A stretch of DNA of 33,447 nt from Bacteroidaceae bacterium (GCA_017466065.1 JAFTUV010000040.1:1-33447), one strand, 5' to 3'. Numbered from the stretch's first letter, positions 8,501 to 18,139 are shown. Made by a program: numbers and translations. The notes: generated by a model not told the origin, from the letters alone.

Positions 8501-11500
8501 TGTTAAAGCCGAGCATACGCATTTCGTTTACCCACACGATAGCCGATTTTGCACTTGCGGTGTTGTTGCGCACACCAATCATCATCACTTTTACCTCTCC
8601 CAACGTGGGGTTGCCCACGATGCTTATTCTGTTTTTGGGGTTGGAATTGTCATATTCGCTATAAATGGTGGTGTTGGTTACTCCGCTTGTGGCGTTGTTG
8701 CGCAATGTGTTGCGGTTAACCTTTGCGCTTGTGAGCTTTGTGAGCGGAATGTCTATTATGTTCGACTCGGGCCATACTATGCCTGCCGAACTTCCCGAAT
8801 AGATATCGTATGTGCCGGGAGGCGTTACCTGCAAGGGTACCTCATATTCGTAGTAGTTGCTCTTGTAGTCGGAGCCCAAGCGTATGAACACCGACATTTC
8901 ATTGTGTCCCAGATTGGTCAGGTCGTTCTCCGGTGCCTCGGCGTGTACATATAGCTGAATGCGCTCATATTGTCGTATGTCGAGGTTGCTCTTCTTGTAA
9001 ACGGCTCGCGACTCCTTGCTGCCGAGGTTGTTCACCTGCAACGACAGGGCCTGTTCATTGTCCTGACGCAACTGTGGCTGGCTGGGGTCTATCACACGGC
9101 TGATGCCGGGCGGCAGCACATAGTTCACGGGCTTTCTGTCGCCGTGCTCTTCAATGTTTACGGCCGACATTGTAAAGTCGCCCGAAACTGTCGGCGAAGT
9201 GTTGTTCTTCGATGCAATGGGTTGCAGATAGGGACGCCAATCGCCGCGTATAAGCTCCATTGTCGCAAAGCGCAGAGTGATGGGCTTGCTGAACGAGGTC
9301 ATATACATACGAATGAAGCGTATGGATGTGAAGTCGCGTATGTTTCCGAACCGTTTTTCATAATCCTCAACAGGGATGCGGAACTTGTACCAGTTTACAG
9401 TTTCGATGGCTCCATTGCGCAGGCTCGACATTACTGCCCGCTTGTCGGTGATGTAGTTCTTGCCCACCTGCATATCTCCGGGACGCAACGAAATATGATA
9501 TTGGAAGAAATTTTCATATTCGTCCATAGTAAAGTCCTGATTGGTGTCCTCAATATCGGGAGTGTTCTTTGCTGCACTGCTGTACGATTCTCCTGCCGTG
9601 GAGGGTGAGTTACCCTCGGTGTTGTTGAAATATTTGTATCGTTCGATAATGCTCTTCTGTGCAGCATCATAGTCGGAACCGCGGAAATAGTGGTATTTGT
9701 CACCGGCAGGGTCGGCTGCAATGCTGTCGTACACCTCCTGACGCACCCTGCCTTTGATGGCATTCAGATAGTTCTGATATGTGGGGTGGGCAATCTCCTC
9801 ATAGCTGCTCAATCCGTTTAGTCCCACATCCTGCTGTGTGCGGCTGTCGTTGTTGTTGTCGAAGGCATATACAAGGCTGTTAATGGTGGGTACACGGCCC
9901 CACACTGTTTCTTCGTAGGTGTAGTTGTTGCCGTTGGCCGGCAATCCGTTCTCAAAGAATTTCTTGCCGTCCTTCAATACATCCTCCGAAACTTCACCGA
10001 GATTGAAGTAAAGGTCGCCGCCATTGCTCGTTTCGTCGTAGATGAACGGGTCGAGCATCCAGAATTCGATATATTGGATGTTCGCGCTCTCAAAGTCGCT
10101 CGAAGTGAGGTGACGCATAATACCTCCCCACCTCTTCTCGGGGTTGTTCAGCTTGCCGTCGGGATCGAGGTCGGGGTCGAGGTTGTAGGGGCCTCTTTCG
10201 TTGGGATAATATGTTACGTTGAATAGCGACAGAATGGAACTCTCGCCGTAGGTGGATTCCTTGTTGGGGTATAGCTCGCGTTCATAGACATCGCGCACAT
10301 AGTGGTTCGACAGTTGGTTCACATCGCTCTTTATGTGTGCAGGGGTGAGCGAGGAGCCGTGTCGTGTGAAAAGGGGGTCTATGGTGTACCAGCTTATCAA
10401 TGCACGGTCGTATCCGGTGAGGATATTGTTCGTGAGCTCGCTGTAAGGCATACTTGCCGGTAGCGACGACAAGATCCAAGCTGTCGGTTGCTTAATGTCG
10501 ATGCCATTTTCGGTATTCTCAAAGTCGTCGATATACGATGCACCGCTCTGCACTTCGTCCGATGTTCCTGCGTCGAGCTTGGCAAATTCGGCGGTGAAGT
10601 TTATGCTCGATGGGGCAGTGCAGCTTATCAGTGGCAAACGGTCGATGAGGTTGGTGAGCCATTGGCTCTCTTTTTTCCACGATAGATTAAAGCCCCATAA
10701 TTTATTGTTGAGCGGCTCGGAGCCCATATCCACCTTTGTGGTAAGCGGCTTTTCGGTGAGCGACATAAAAGTACCGCCAAAATTCAGTTCCTTGGAGAAC
10801 TCATATTTCCAGTTTAGGCCGAGCACCGTTTTTCGTTGCATATTGAAGAGTGTGTTGCTTTCGAGCGACACTTGCACGTTGGTACCTGCATCAATGATAT
10901 TCTGGTTCAGAATGGTTACCGTTCCCGATGCATAATCTACCTGATAGTCGGAATTTTCGGTGAGTGTGACACCGCCGGCCGTTACAACCACCGAACCGCG
11001 TGGAATATTCGTCGCCCCCGTGTGTATCACGTTGGCCGATGAACCGGTGTACTCTCCTATAAGATAGAATTTATCTTTCTCGGCAATCTGCTTGGCTACG
11101 GTCTTTGTAGAGTCGTACAGTTCTTGGAATATGTACTTCTCGGCTATAATGTCGTTGTTTATCTTGTTCTTCAAATAGCTGCCGAAAGGCTCTACCGATG
11201 GGAAGAAAATCTGTCCGGTGGAGGAGTTTATTGTATATCCCTCAATGTAGTCGAAAATGCCGTTGGGGTTGGCTTTCTTGTTGTTGCTGTCCAAGCGGTC
11301 GAGGTTCATCATCTGCAACAGCGTGTTGTTTTTGAGGCTTGCTTCGGGCAGATATGTGATGTTTGTGCCAAGGCTGTCGCTGGCATAATATACATCGAGC
11401 TTGAATTCGCTGCTTTTCACTCCGCGGGCACCAAGAGAATAGACGTTTTTCATCATAAGGTCCCAGCAGTTATTGTCGGGTGAGCCTGAATTTGGCTTCA

Positions 11501-12998
11501 ACAGTTTCACGAAGAGAGTGCTTTTCGACTCCTGTACATCGGTCGAGAATTCACCTACCTGATAGCTTTGCCCGGCGTATGTGAATTCATAGGCTACTGC
11601 GAGCACTTCATCGGCACGCAGCGCGGTTTTCAGCGAAATAAATCCAAGATTCTTGTTCAGCGTATATTCCGATGATGACAACAGGCGTGCGTTTGACAGT
11701 TTCTCATAGTCCTTTCCGCCGTATATGTTGTTGTTCCCGTTGAGCACGGTGTTTACTTGGTCGATGTCACGAATTGCAGAATAAGTGGTGTTAAGCTCGC
11801 TGTAAAGGCTGTTGGCACTATTCTCGGGCAGGGGCGTTGCACCCGTCCCTGTCCAATTGGGATTGCCTATGTGGTCGCGCTCGGCAAGGTCGGAGAAGGC
11901 TACAAGGTTACGGGGGTTGTTGTAGGAACCGCTCTTGTTTGTTACCCACACCTCTATGCGGTTGATGGTTACTCCCGACAATATTGAGGGAAGCTGCGAC
12001 ATTGAGTGGTCGTAATTGTCGCGGAAGTAGTGGGCGAGGAAGAAGTGCCTGTTCTCGTCGTAGTCGGTAATCTCTATTTCGTATGTGTTTAACTGCGTGC
12101 CGCCTTTGGAACTGACAACGGTGCTGTTCGAGGTCTTTTGCGACACAACTGTTTGCAGGAACAGCTTGCCAAACTGCATATCTGCCCTTATACCGAACAG
12201 TGAGGTTGCTCCCTTTATGAGGCTCGAATTTGTGGGGAAGGTTACGTTACCTGCTTCGAGCAGCTTTATAACCTCGTCCTCTTTACCCTCGTATTTAAGG
12301 TTTATTTTCTTTGCGTCGTAACTGAATGTGGCCTCGGTGTTGTAGTTGAAGTCCATATTCATCTTGTCGCCCACCGAGCCTCTGACATTCAGGTTTATTT
12401 TCTCGTCAAAATCGAAACTGTTGGTCTTGCGGTTGCGCTCGGTTAGTGAGGGGTTGTCAATCTCCTGCATCGAGAAACCCATCTTTATTTCGGCGTTACC
12501 CTGTGTCTTTATCCTCACACCGCCCGGGCCGAAAATCTTTTCGGCAGGGCCAAGGTCGAAGTGCATATCCGTGAAATCGAACTTGCTCTTGCCTTTTGCT
12601 TCGGCCCAATCTTTGTCTATTTTTGCCCTGAAATAGTTGTGCATCGACCGGCTCGCGAGCCATTTGCCATATTCGTCGCGGTTCAGGAGTATGGGGGTGG
12701 TGAGTCGCTTGCCTTCTCCCAAATGTGTGGCAATGGAGTATGTGCCATCTTTCTCGTTGAATATTGTGTCGGTCTTGATGTTTGCGGGGGAACGCAGGTC
12801 CATCGGGTGTTTCTTGGTCTCTTCGAGATTTTGGGGAATAATCTGCGAGATTGGGTATATGGGCTTTATGGTGTCTTTTGCCGCCTTGCTTTGTGCCTTG
12901 CCGCTTTTGCGCGATGAACGTGTGTCGTTACTCTGTGCAACCATCGGTTCGAAGGCTGTGCAGAGTATAATCAACAGTAGTATCGCGTGTCTTGTCAT
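5583..12998 (-). CDS. sprA: SprA (Sov), outer-membrane translocon of the type IX secretion system
   Basis: A giant 2471-residue beta-barrel protein. SprA forms the outer-membrane channel through which T9SS cargo leaves the periplasm. Length is in the family's usual range. It opens with a signal peptide (MTRHAILLLIILCTAFEPMVAQ). SprA-type segments are seen in order: GPGGVRIKTQGNAEIKMGF (about 157-175), FDEKINLNVRGSVGDKMNMDF, GNVTFPTNSSLIKGATSLFGI, then long stretches of alternating barrel strands ending in FGVSMRFSLNK, an aromatic-containing strand typical of an outer-membrane barrel C-terminus. A Lys-rich segment lies at about residues 1890-1980. The reading frame is intact throughout. It begins 16 nt behind ruvA on the same strand, a gene order I recall as common in Bacteroidetes. 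The T9SS-tailed GH89 enzyme at 20803-25860 is a likely cargo (inference). Confidence 0.95.
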   Translation of the reverse strand: MTRHAILLLIILCTAFEPMVAQSNDTRSSRKSGKAQSKAAKDTIKPIYPISQIIPQNLEETKKHPMDLRSPANIKTDTIFNEKDGTYSIATHLGEGKRLTTPILLNRDEYGKWLASRSMHNYFRAKIDKDWAEAKGKSKFDFTDMHFDLGPAEKIFGPGGVRIKTQGNAEIKMGFSMQEIDNPSLTERNRKTNSFDFDEKINLNVRGSVGDKMNMDFNYNTEATFSYDAKKINLKYEGKEDEVIKLLEAGNVTFPTNSSLIKGATSLFGIRADMQFGKLFLQTVVSQKTSNSTVVSSKGGTQLNTYEIEITDYDENRHFFLAHYFRDNYDHSMSQLPSILSGVTINRIEVWVTNKSGSYNNPRNLVAFSDLAERDHIGNPNWTGTGATPLPENSANSLYSELNTTYSAIRDIDQVNTVLNGNNNIYGGKDYEKLSNARLLSSSEYTLNKNLGFISLKTALRADEVLAVAYEFTYAGQSYQVGEFSTDVQESKSTLFVKLLKPNSGSPDNNCWDLMMKNVYSLGARGVKSSEFKLDVYYASDSLGTNITYLPEASLKNNTLLQMMNLDRLDSNNKKANPNGIFDYIEGYTINSSTGQIFFPSVEPFGSYLKNKINNDIIAEKYIFQELYDSTKTVAKQIAEKDKFYLIGEYTGSSANVIHTGATNIPRGSVVVTAGGVTLTENSDYQVDYASGTVTILNQNIIDAGTNVQVSLESNTLFNMQRKTVLGLNWKYEFSKELNFGGTFMSLTEKPLTTKVDMGSEPLNNKLWGFNLSWKKESQWLTNLIDRLPLISCTAPSSINFTAEFAKLDAGTSDEVQSGASYIDDFENTENGIDIKQPTAWILSSLPASMPYSELTNNILTGYDRALISWYTIDPLFTRHGSSLTPAHIKSDVNQLSNHYVRDVYERELYPNKESTYGESSILSLFNVTYYPNERGPYNLDPDLDPDGKLNNPEKRWGGIMRHLTSSDFESANIQYIEFWMLDPFIYDETSNGGDLYFNLGEVSEDVLKDGKKFFENGLPANGNNYTYEETVWGRVPTINSLVYAFDNNNDSRTQQDVGLNGLSSYEEIAHPTYQNYLNAIKGRVRQEVYDSIAADPAGDKYHYFRGSDYDAAQKSIIERYKYFNNTEGNSPSTAGESYSSAAKNTPDIEDTNQDFTMDEYENFFQYHISLRPGDMQVGKNYITDKRAVMSSLRNGAIETVNWYKFRIPVEDYEKRFGNIRDFTSIRFIRMYMTSFSKPITLRFATMELIRGDWRPYLQPIASKNNTSPTVSGDFTMSAVNIEEHGDRKPVNYVLPPGISRVIDPSQPQLRQDNEQALSLQVNNLGSKESRAVYKKSNLDIRQYERIQLYVHAEAPENDLTNLGHNEMSVFIRLGSDYKSNYYEYEVPLQVTPPGTYDIYSGSSAGIVWPESNIIDIPLTKLTSAKVNRNTLRNNATSGVTNTTIYSEYDNSNPKNRISIVGNPTLGEVKVMMIGVRNNTASAKSAIVWVNEMRMLGFNNKSGWAAQGNLNVKLSDLGSLSAQGRIETAGFGGLEEKLASRRTDDYYRYTITGTFDLGRFLPAAVKLSLPTYYSFTEEVTSPLYSPFDTDLLLDDVLDSYTGTMRDSIKHISETRSRIRNFSISNAKLNIASATPMPYDPANFTFSFSYSKTENSGITIDWEDKLNWKASIAYNYSNPLKVIKPFEKIKSKSKWLKIFKEWGFNPMPQSISANTDIVRSYHELQRRDLNSVSGNNEIPLTFSQQFSWNRSLNIKWDPTTNLRANLSTGTNAEITEPFLPVNKDRYPNEYAIWKDSVKRSIKEFGRPLTYQQSFSASYNLPLNKIPIFEWMNADASYTSSYNWARGNNFNGENLGNNISNKRNVTIKGNFNMEKLYNLIPYLEETNKRFASSNKKSRSTVKAKTQKTKPKKVKPFTKEVTLNVDSTTTLTHNLKSKKLEINARTKGGQKYKLKYKVIDENKILIKNRDSIPVKITIIPKIKEEGERSTFAKVMQYPTRALMMLRSVSINYTNAYAMNLPGFMPEAGDIFGQNRNNGYLAPGLDFAFGFTSDSYLQKAQQRNWLLKNEDISAQATTTAGEDLQVRATLEPFKELKIDLNASWTRNKSRTIQFMFDGMPYSESGGFSMTTISIGSSFDIGKAGNNYQSDTYDKFIENIETIRQRVESRYTNSVYPASSSLAGQPYNPENGAVNRYSTDVLIPAFLSAYTGGDATSQSLDLFPNFMRMLPNWKIRYSGLSKLSFLKKYFKSVNIEHGYKSVYAVGSYSTYSTYMEYTNGIGFINNSTTNMPVPSSRYDISSVSINESFSPLIGIDVTTNSNLTIGAKFIKSRVLNLSLTAIQLVETHTEEIAINIGYKIVNFKLLNKWLGDGKKAKKKKGKDKESQSIGSDINLRADFSFKNNSSLCRSIDLGTTQATSGNKSFNYSFTADYAYSKNLTFSLYFDRQRTVPLISSSSYPTTTTDFGVSMRFSLNK

Positions 12999-13014
12999 CG
13001 GGTGCAGTTGTGCT

Positions 13015-13608
13015 TTATAGTTCTTTGAGTGCCAATTTAATAACCTGCTCTATTGTGGCGGTGGGGTTCGCCTTTGCTATTCCCTGCACCACTTTCGATG
13101 CTGCCGAGCCGGGGAAGCCAAGCATCACAAGTGCCGACACGGCCCCATCTACAATGTCATTGTCGATTGTTGCGGCCGATTGCGCTCCCTCTGTGCAGTT
13201 GATGCCTATGCCCGAGATTTTGTCTTTAAGGTCTACGATAAGGCGTTGTGCGGTTTTAAGTCCTATGCCTTTCACGCTTTTAATGGCTCGCTCGTTGCCT
13301 GTGGCAATAGCTTCGCACAATTCGGTTATTGTGAATGCCGATAGGATGGTGCGGGCAGTGTTGCCGCCTATTCCCGACACGGATATAAGCAACAGGAACA
13401 GTTCGCGTTCCTGCTTGTTGCTGAACCCGAAGAGCAGGTGTGCATCCTCGCGTATGGCCTCGTGAATGTATAACTTTGTCTCTTTTTTGCCTTGCAGGGC
13501 ACTGTATGTGTTCAGGGTGATGCTTGTTTCGTAGCCCACTCCGCCACACTCTATTATGGCTGTTGCGGGTGTGAGCTCGGCAATTTCCCCTTTCAGATAT
13601 TCAATCAT
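13015..13608 (-). CDS. ruvA: Holliday junction branch-migration subunit RuvA
   Basis: A DNA-binding protein of 197 residues (normal length) that holds the four-way junction for the RuvB motor during recombinational repair. Seen in order: an N-terminal OB-fold ([27 protein letters not shown]), two helix-hairpin-helix motifs ([10 protein letters not shown] at about 76-85 and [12 protein letters not shown] at about 110-121), an acidic, flexible linker, and a C-terminal RuvB-binding three-helix domain (DAV-like SALVMLGF... [12 protein letters not shown]). It is the middle gene of a minus-strand cluster: the ABC exporter ends 63 nt upstream and sprA starts 16 nt downstream, so ruvA and sprA are almost certainly co-transcribed. 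RuvB and RuvC are not in the window. Confidence 0.95.
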   Translation of the reverse strand: MIEYLKGEIAELTPATAIIECGGVGYETSITLNTYSALQGKKETKLYIHEAIREDAHLLFGFSNKQERELFLLLISVSGIGGNTARTILSAFTITELCEAIATGNERAIKSVKGIGLKTAQRLIVDLKDKISGIGINCTEGAQSAATIDNDIVDGAVSALVMLGFPGSAASKVVQGIAKANPTATIEQVIKLALKEL

Positions 13609-13671
13609 AGTGTCATTTTTAATCTTTTATTAAACGTGTTTTTCTCTCGGTTATTGTGTGCCCGTGTTTTT

Positions 13672-15354
13672 TTAACCATTATCGGGTGTGCGGTCTATTT
13701 TTAGCACTTTGTCGCAGAATTTTATTACTGCTGGGCGGTGTGTCACAAATATAAGTGTCTTTCCTGTGTGTCTTTCCGTGAGGCGTTGCAGCATTTCAAG
13801 TTCGGTGCCCTCGTCGAGTGCCGATGTTGCCTCGTCGAATATTAGTATGCTTCCCGGGCGCAGGATGGAGCGTGCAACGGCTATGCGCTGTGCCTGTCCC
13901 TCGCTCAATCCGCCTCCCTGCTCCGATAGTTCTGTGTCGATGCCTTGCGGCAGGCTGTTTACATAGTCGGCACAGGCAATGTGCAAGGCTTCCTGTATCA
14001 TCTCCTCGGTTGCATCGGGGTTGCCCATAAGCAGATTATCTCTTATGGTGCCGCTCACAAGGCTGTTACCCTGCGGTATATACACGAAATTGCAACGGGT
14101 GAGGGGTGTCGATAGGTGACAGTCCTTGTCGCTATAAACCTCTATGCTGCCTTTTTGTGGCGATACAAGCGCGACGAGCAGTCGTATGAGCGTGGTTTTT
14201 CCCGCTCCTGTTTCTCCTACAATAGCGGTGCAACTGTTCGGGGCAAAGTCATAGTCGAAATTGTTGAATATGTGACGCTCTTCGTTGCCGTAATTGAAAG
14301 ATACGCCTTTGAACCTCACTCCTGCCGTGCCTCTCAGCATTATGCCTTTGCCCTGTTGTTCCTCGGGTATCTCTTCAAGCTCGTAAAGCCTTTCAGCGGC
14401 GGTGAACGATGATACAATGCCAGGAATGAAGCGGCTTAAATCCATAGTGGGGCGTTGAATGAGTCCCACTAATTGCAGATAGGCCGAAAGGGTACCGAAG
14501 GTTACCGCCCCTTCTGCCAGCCCGTAAACACCCCAAGTGAATGCCACTATATAGCCTGTGGCAAAGCCTAATTGCGTGAGGCTGTATGCTCCGAGTGAGA
14601 ATTTTGTGCGGTTACGCACCTGCCCTTTCAGTGTTTCTTGCAGGGCGGTGAGCTTCTCTTCGGTGTTGCTGTTCTTTTCGAGTGTCTTTATGAGTGCCTT
14701 GTGTTGCAAACTCTCTTGCAGCACCTCCTGTATGCGGCTGTCGCTGTCGCGCACCTCACGGTTGAGCTTGCGCATTCTCTTTATGTAGAAGCGGCTGGCA
14801 ACCATTGCCACAGGCAACGCCACAATAACCGAAAGTGCCAGAATGGGACTCATTGTGAAGAGTAGGGCGAACGACGCTGCAAGTTGCACTCCCACCACAA
14901 TCGTGGCAGGAATAGTTTCGGTTATCAGCGTTGTAATGCTGTTTACATCGCCTTCGAGGCGGTTTATGAGGTCGCCCGTGTGTCGTTTCTGCAAGTGCAA
15001 CCATTCGCCACGCAACAGGCGGGCAAATATTTTGAGCCTCGTCTTGTTGCGCACCTCCACTCCTATTACCGCGTGTATCCATCGGCTCACTGCGCGTGAA
15101 CCAATTTCTGCAAGCATCAGCAGGCCTATGATTGCAATTGTCAAGGCCAATGAGCCGGCTTGTTCATCGGTGGCAATGTCTATGGCTCTTTTGCAAGCCA
15201 TCACCCACAGCAACTGACAGGCAACATCGGCAAGCCCTATAATCGTGTTTGCCACAGCCTGTCCGCGTGCGCCTTTCGAGCTTCTCCAAAGCCACCACAA
15301 CAATTCTTTCAATGCAATAGTCCTTGTCACGTCTGTCCTGCTTGTTAACAACAT
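13672..15354 (-). CDS. ABC exporter half-transporter (permease-ATPase fusion)
   Basis: A 560-residue inner-membrane half-transporter, expected to work as a homodimer. Residues about 30-320 form a six-helix exporter transmembrane domain. The ATPase follows: Walker A GETGAGKTT (380-388), Q-loop Q428, signature LSEGQ (483-487), Walker B ILIFDE (503-508), switch H539. All catalytic motifs are intact. An upstream in-frame ATG (15450) would add 32 residues; the ATG at 15354 fits homologues better because the extension is not helix-like and runs through the region of a divergent promoter. A TAnnTTTG-like element (15359-15366) sits only 4 nt before this ATG, so the message could be leaderless. Substrate unknown (lipid, peptide or drug). 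ruvA begins 63 nt downstream. Confidence 0.88.
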   Translation of the reverse strand: MLLTSRTDVTRTIALKELLWWLWRSSKGARGQAVANTIIGLADVACQLLWVMACKRAIDIATDEQAGSLALTIAIIGLLMLAEIGSRAVSRWIHAVIGVEVRNKTRLKIFARLLRGEWLHLQKRHTGDLINRLEGDVNSITTLITETIPATIVVGVQLAASFALLFTMSPILALSVIVALPVAMVASRFYIKRMRKLNREVRDSDSRIQEVLQESLQHKALIKTLEKNSNTEEKLTALQETLKGQVRNRTKFSLGAYSLTQLGFATGYIVAFTWGVYGLAEGAVTFGTLSAYLQLVGLIQRPTMDLSRFIPGIVSSFTAAERLYELEEIPEEQQGKGIMLRGTAGVRFKGVSFNYGNEERHIFNNFDYDFAPNSCTAIVGETGAGKTTLIRLLVALVSPQKGSIEVYSDKDCHLSTPLTRCNFVYIPQGNSLVSGTIRDNLLMGNPDATEEMIQEALHIACADYVNSLPQGIDTELSEQGGGLSEGQAQRIAVARSILRPGSILIFDEATSALDEGTELEMLQRLTERHTGKTLIFVTHRPAVIKFCDKVLKIDRTPDNG

Positions 15355-15435
15355 TCTGCAAATGTACAAAATATATATTAAAAAATGCGCGCGCGACGGG
15401 AAAAAGAGTGCGAAAATGATATTTTCCCCATTCGC

Positions 15436-15468
15436 TTGCACGATTTTCACTCCTTATTCCTATTTTTG
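15436..15468 (+). promoter_or_regulatory. Promoter of the transglutaminase-like lipoprotein gene
   Basis: TTG (15436-15438), 22 nt, TATTTTTG (15461-15468), ending 22 nt before the ATG at 15491. The -7 element matches TAnnTTTG exactly; the -33 element is partial and the spacer slightly long. Confidence 0.5.
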
Positions 15469-15490
15469 CAATTACCGCGACCATTTACAA

Positions 15491-18139
15491 ATGAAACCAC
15501 ACAGCAGAATGAAAACAACAACATTGTTATCAATAATTTCGGCAGCGTTGCTGCTCTTTATATCTTGTACGGAACAGGCAGAAAACCTCGATGAAAACGG
15601 CAAAATTGCAGCCGCTTACGAGAAACGTTGCACCACCGTGGGCAACCCCTCTTTCGCCCCTGTCGTGAGCAATCTGCAAGGCGGGCGTTTGCAGGCAATG
15701 CAGTTCCTCTATGCCTATATGCCGTTGCCCGATGTTGCCGATTACACACCCGAATTCTATTTGCAGAATGTGGATTACGCACTCCGGGCACGCGCCACAA
15801 TGCCGTGGGGAAAGAGTGTCCCGGTGCGGGAATTCCTCCATTTTGTGCTACCCGTGCGTGTGAACAACGAAGATATGGACAGCAGCCGTGTAGTCTTTTT
15901 CAACGAACTGAAAGAGCGCGTGTGCACCCTCTCTATGCGCGATGCAGTGCTCGAAGTGAACCATTGGTGCCACGAAAAGGTAACATATACCCCAAGCGAC
16001 ATTCGCACAAGCTCGCCCCTTGCCTCGGTGCGCACCGCCTACGGCCGTTGCGGTGAGGAATCCACTCTTGCCGTTGCTGCGTTGCGCGCAGTGGGAATAC
16101 CTGCCCGTCAGGTATATACGCCACGCTGGGCGCACACCGACGACAACCACGCGTGGGTGGAGGCTTGGGTCGATGGCGAGTGGCATTTTTTAGGTGCCTG
16201 TGAGCCTGAACCGCACCTCGACCTTGCTTGGTTCAACGCTCCCGCCTCGCGCGGAATGCTTATGCACACAAAGGCATTCGGCGACTACGAAGGCCCCGAA
16301 GAGGTTGTTGCACGCACGCCTTGCTACACCGAAATAAATGTAACCGCGAATTATGCTCCCACGGCACCCGTCACGGTGCGTGTGGTCGATGCACAGGGTG
16401 CCCCCGTATCCACCGCGGTGGAGTATAAAATATACAATTATGCCGAGTTCTTTACCGCTGCAACCATAATGAGCGATGCCCGCGGTTATGCCACGCTGTC
16501 CACGGGTAAGGGTTCCCTGCTTGTGTGGGCGGCAAAGAGTGGTAAATTCGGCTATGCAGCCTGCACAGCCGGCAGTGGCGACACGGTTACAATTAAATTG
16601 GATAAAGAGAGTGGTTACACGGCAGCCCTATCGCTCGACATAACTCCACCGCGTGAACGCAATACCGCCCCTGTTGTCACCGCCGATGAGGCTGCACGCA
16701 ACGCCCGCCGCCTTGCCGTAGAGGACTCCATACGCAATGCCTATGAGGCAACCTTCATCGGCAAGGATGGTGCTGTGAAAATAGCCCGTATGGCCGGCGT
16801 TGATGAAGAAACAACCGTTAACCTTCTTGAAAAGTCGCGAGGTAATCATCCTTCAATTATTCAATTTCTCATTGGGCTCAAAGAGGGCGAGGGAGCGCGT
16901 GCAACAGCCTTGCTTGGTGCTGTTTCCGACAAAGACCTGCGCGATGTGCGTACGGATGTGTTGCGCGACCATCTTGCCCACACTCCCTCTGTCGCAGTCG
17001 ATGATGCAGTGTATAACAGATACCTTCTCAATCCCCGCGTGGCAAACGAACTGCTCACCCCTTATAAGGGCTTCTTTGCAACCTGCTTTTCTGCCGAAGA
17101 AAGGGCGGCTTTTGCCCTTAACCCGCAGCTGTGGGTGGAGTGGTGCCGCGACAATATAACATTGGACAAAGAGTGGAACCCCCTCTCGCTCTGTATGTCG
17201 CCGCGCGGAGTGTGGGAGATGCGCAAGTGCGATGCACATTCGCGCAACATATTCTTTGTTTCGGGTGCCCGCAGCATTGGAATTCCGGCCCGTATAGACG
17301 CGGTTACAGGAAAGACGCAATATTATAGAGAGGGCAGCTGGGTGGATGTAACCTTTGAAGCATCGGCCGATGGCGGCACGGCTCCAAGAGGCATCTTGAA
17401 AGCCCTGTTCACTCCGGGTACTTTCATCGACAATCCGAAGTATTACTCCCATTTCTCAATATCGAAAATAACCGATGGCCGCTTGCACTTGCTGAATTAT
17501 GCCGAGAGCGACACGTGGCACTCCCTGCTGCGCAACGGAACAATGCTCGATGCGGGCGACTACCTGCTGGTTACAGGAACCCGTATGGCCGATGGCAGTG
17601 TGCTTGCCCACCTCACCTTCTTTGCTGTGGGCGAGGGAGATAGTCGATTGTTGCAATATGTTCAACGCGAGAGTGCCGAGGACTTACAGGTAATAGGCAA
17701 TTTCAATAGCGAGAATATTTTTTACGACATTGAGGCCGGCAAGCAGCGTTCATTGCTGTCGGCAACAGGGCGCGGATACTATGTGATAGCCCTTGTGGCA
17801 CCCGGCAGCGAGCCTGTGAACCACTTTCTGCGCGACCTTGCGCCCTATAAGAACGAATTGGAGGAGTGGGGGCAGAAGATGGTGCTGCTCTTCCGCAACG
17901 AGGGCGACGCCTCCCGTTTCGTGAACGATTTTCCCGCCTTGCCCTCAACCATAGTGTGGGGCACCGATATTGACGACAAAATTTACAACGAGATTGTTGC
18001 CAATATGAAACTTGTTCGTCCCGCAGCTCCCATAATCCTCGTTGCCGACACATTCAACCGCGTGGTCTATATGTCGCAGGGCTATTCCATAGGGCTTGGT
18101 GAAAGGCTGGCCAAGATTGTGAAAATGCTGTCGGAGTAG
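15491..18139 (+). CDS. Large lipoprotein with a transglutaminase-like (cysteine protease-fold) domain
   Basis: An 882-residue envelope lipoprotein. The signal peptide ends in LLLFISC (C26 from this start, C20 if the ATG at 15509 is used). The first transglutaminase-like core is clear: VNHWCHEKVTYTPSD, then YGRCGEESTLAVAALRAVGIPARQV with candidate nucleophile C187, then DDNHAWVEAWVDGEW with H220. The usual Asp after the tryptophan is not seen (the sequence there is HFLGACEPE). A carboxypeptidase-regulatory or Ig-like segment follows (about 295-360). A second, degraded copy lies at about 575-625 (KCDAHSRNIFFVSGARSIGIPARID, C580, no following His-Trp motif). The C-terminus (about 740-882) may be thioredoxin-like. 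Such proteins may cleave or cross-link proteins or peptidoglycan peptides; the substrate is unknown. The stop codon abuts that of cutC. Confidence 0.82.
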   Translation: MKPHSRMKTTTLLSIISAALLLFISCTEQAENLDENGKIAAAYEKRCTTVGNPSFAPVVSNLQGGRLQAMQFLYAYMPLPDVADYTPEFYLQNVDYALRARATMPWGKSVPVREFLHFVLPVRVNNEDMDSSRVVFFNELKERVCTLSMRDAVLEVNHWCHEKVTYTPSDIRTSSPLASVRTAYGRCGEESTLAVAALRAVGIPARQVYTPRWAHTDDNHAWVEAWVDGEWHFLGACEPEPHLDLAWFNAPASRGMLMHTKAFGDYEGPEEVVARTPCYTEINVTANYAPTAPVTVRVVDAQGAPVSTAVEYKIYNYAEFFTAATIMSDARGYATLSTGKGSLLVWAAKSGKFGYAACTAGSGDTVTIKLDKESGYTAALSLDITPPRERNTAPVVTADEAARNARRLAVEDSIRNAYEATFIGKDGAVKIARMAGVDEETTVNLLEKSRGNHPSIIQFLIGLKEGEGARATALLGAVSDKDLRDVRTDVLRDHLAHTPSVAVDDAVYNRYLLNPRVANELLTPYKGFFATCFSAEERAAFALNPQLWVEWCRDNITLDKEWNPLSLCMSPRGVWEMRKCDAHSRNIFFVSGARSIGIPARIDAVTGKTQYYREGSWVDVTFEASADGGTAPRGILKALFTPGTFIDNPKYYSHFSISKITDGRLHLLNYAESDTWHSLLRNGTMLDAGDYLLVTGTRMADGSVLAHLTFFAVGEGDSRLLQYVQRESAEDLQVIGNFNSENIFYDIEAGKQRSLLSATGRGYYVIALVAPGSEPVNHFLRDLAPYKNELEEWGQKMVLLFRNEGDASRFVNDFPALPSTIVWGTDIDDKIYNEIVANMKLVRPAAPIILVADTFNRVVYMSQGYSIGLGERLAKIVKMLSE

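Noticed and set aside
13609..13671. Separate promoter for ruvA-sprA
   Set aside because: No TTTG / TAnnTTTG pair in the 63-nt gap; co-transcription with the ABC exporter gene is simpler.
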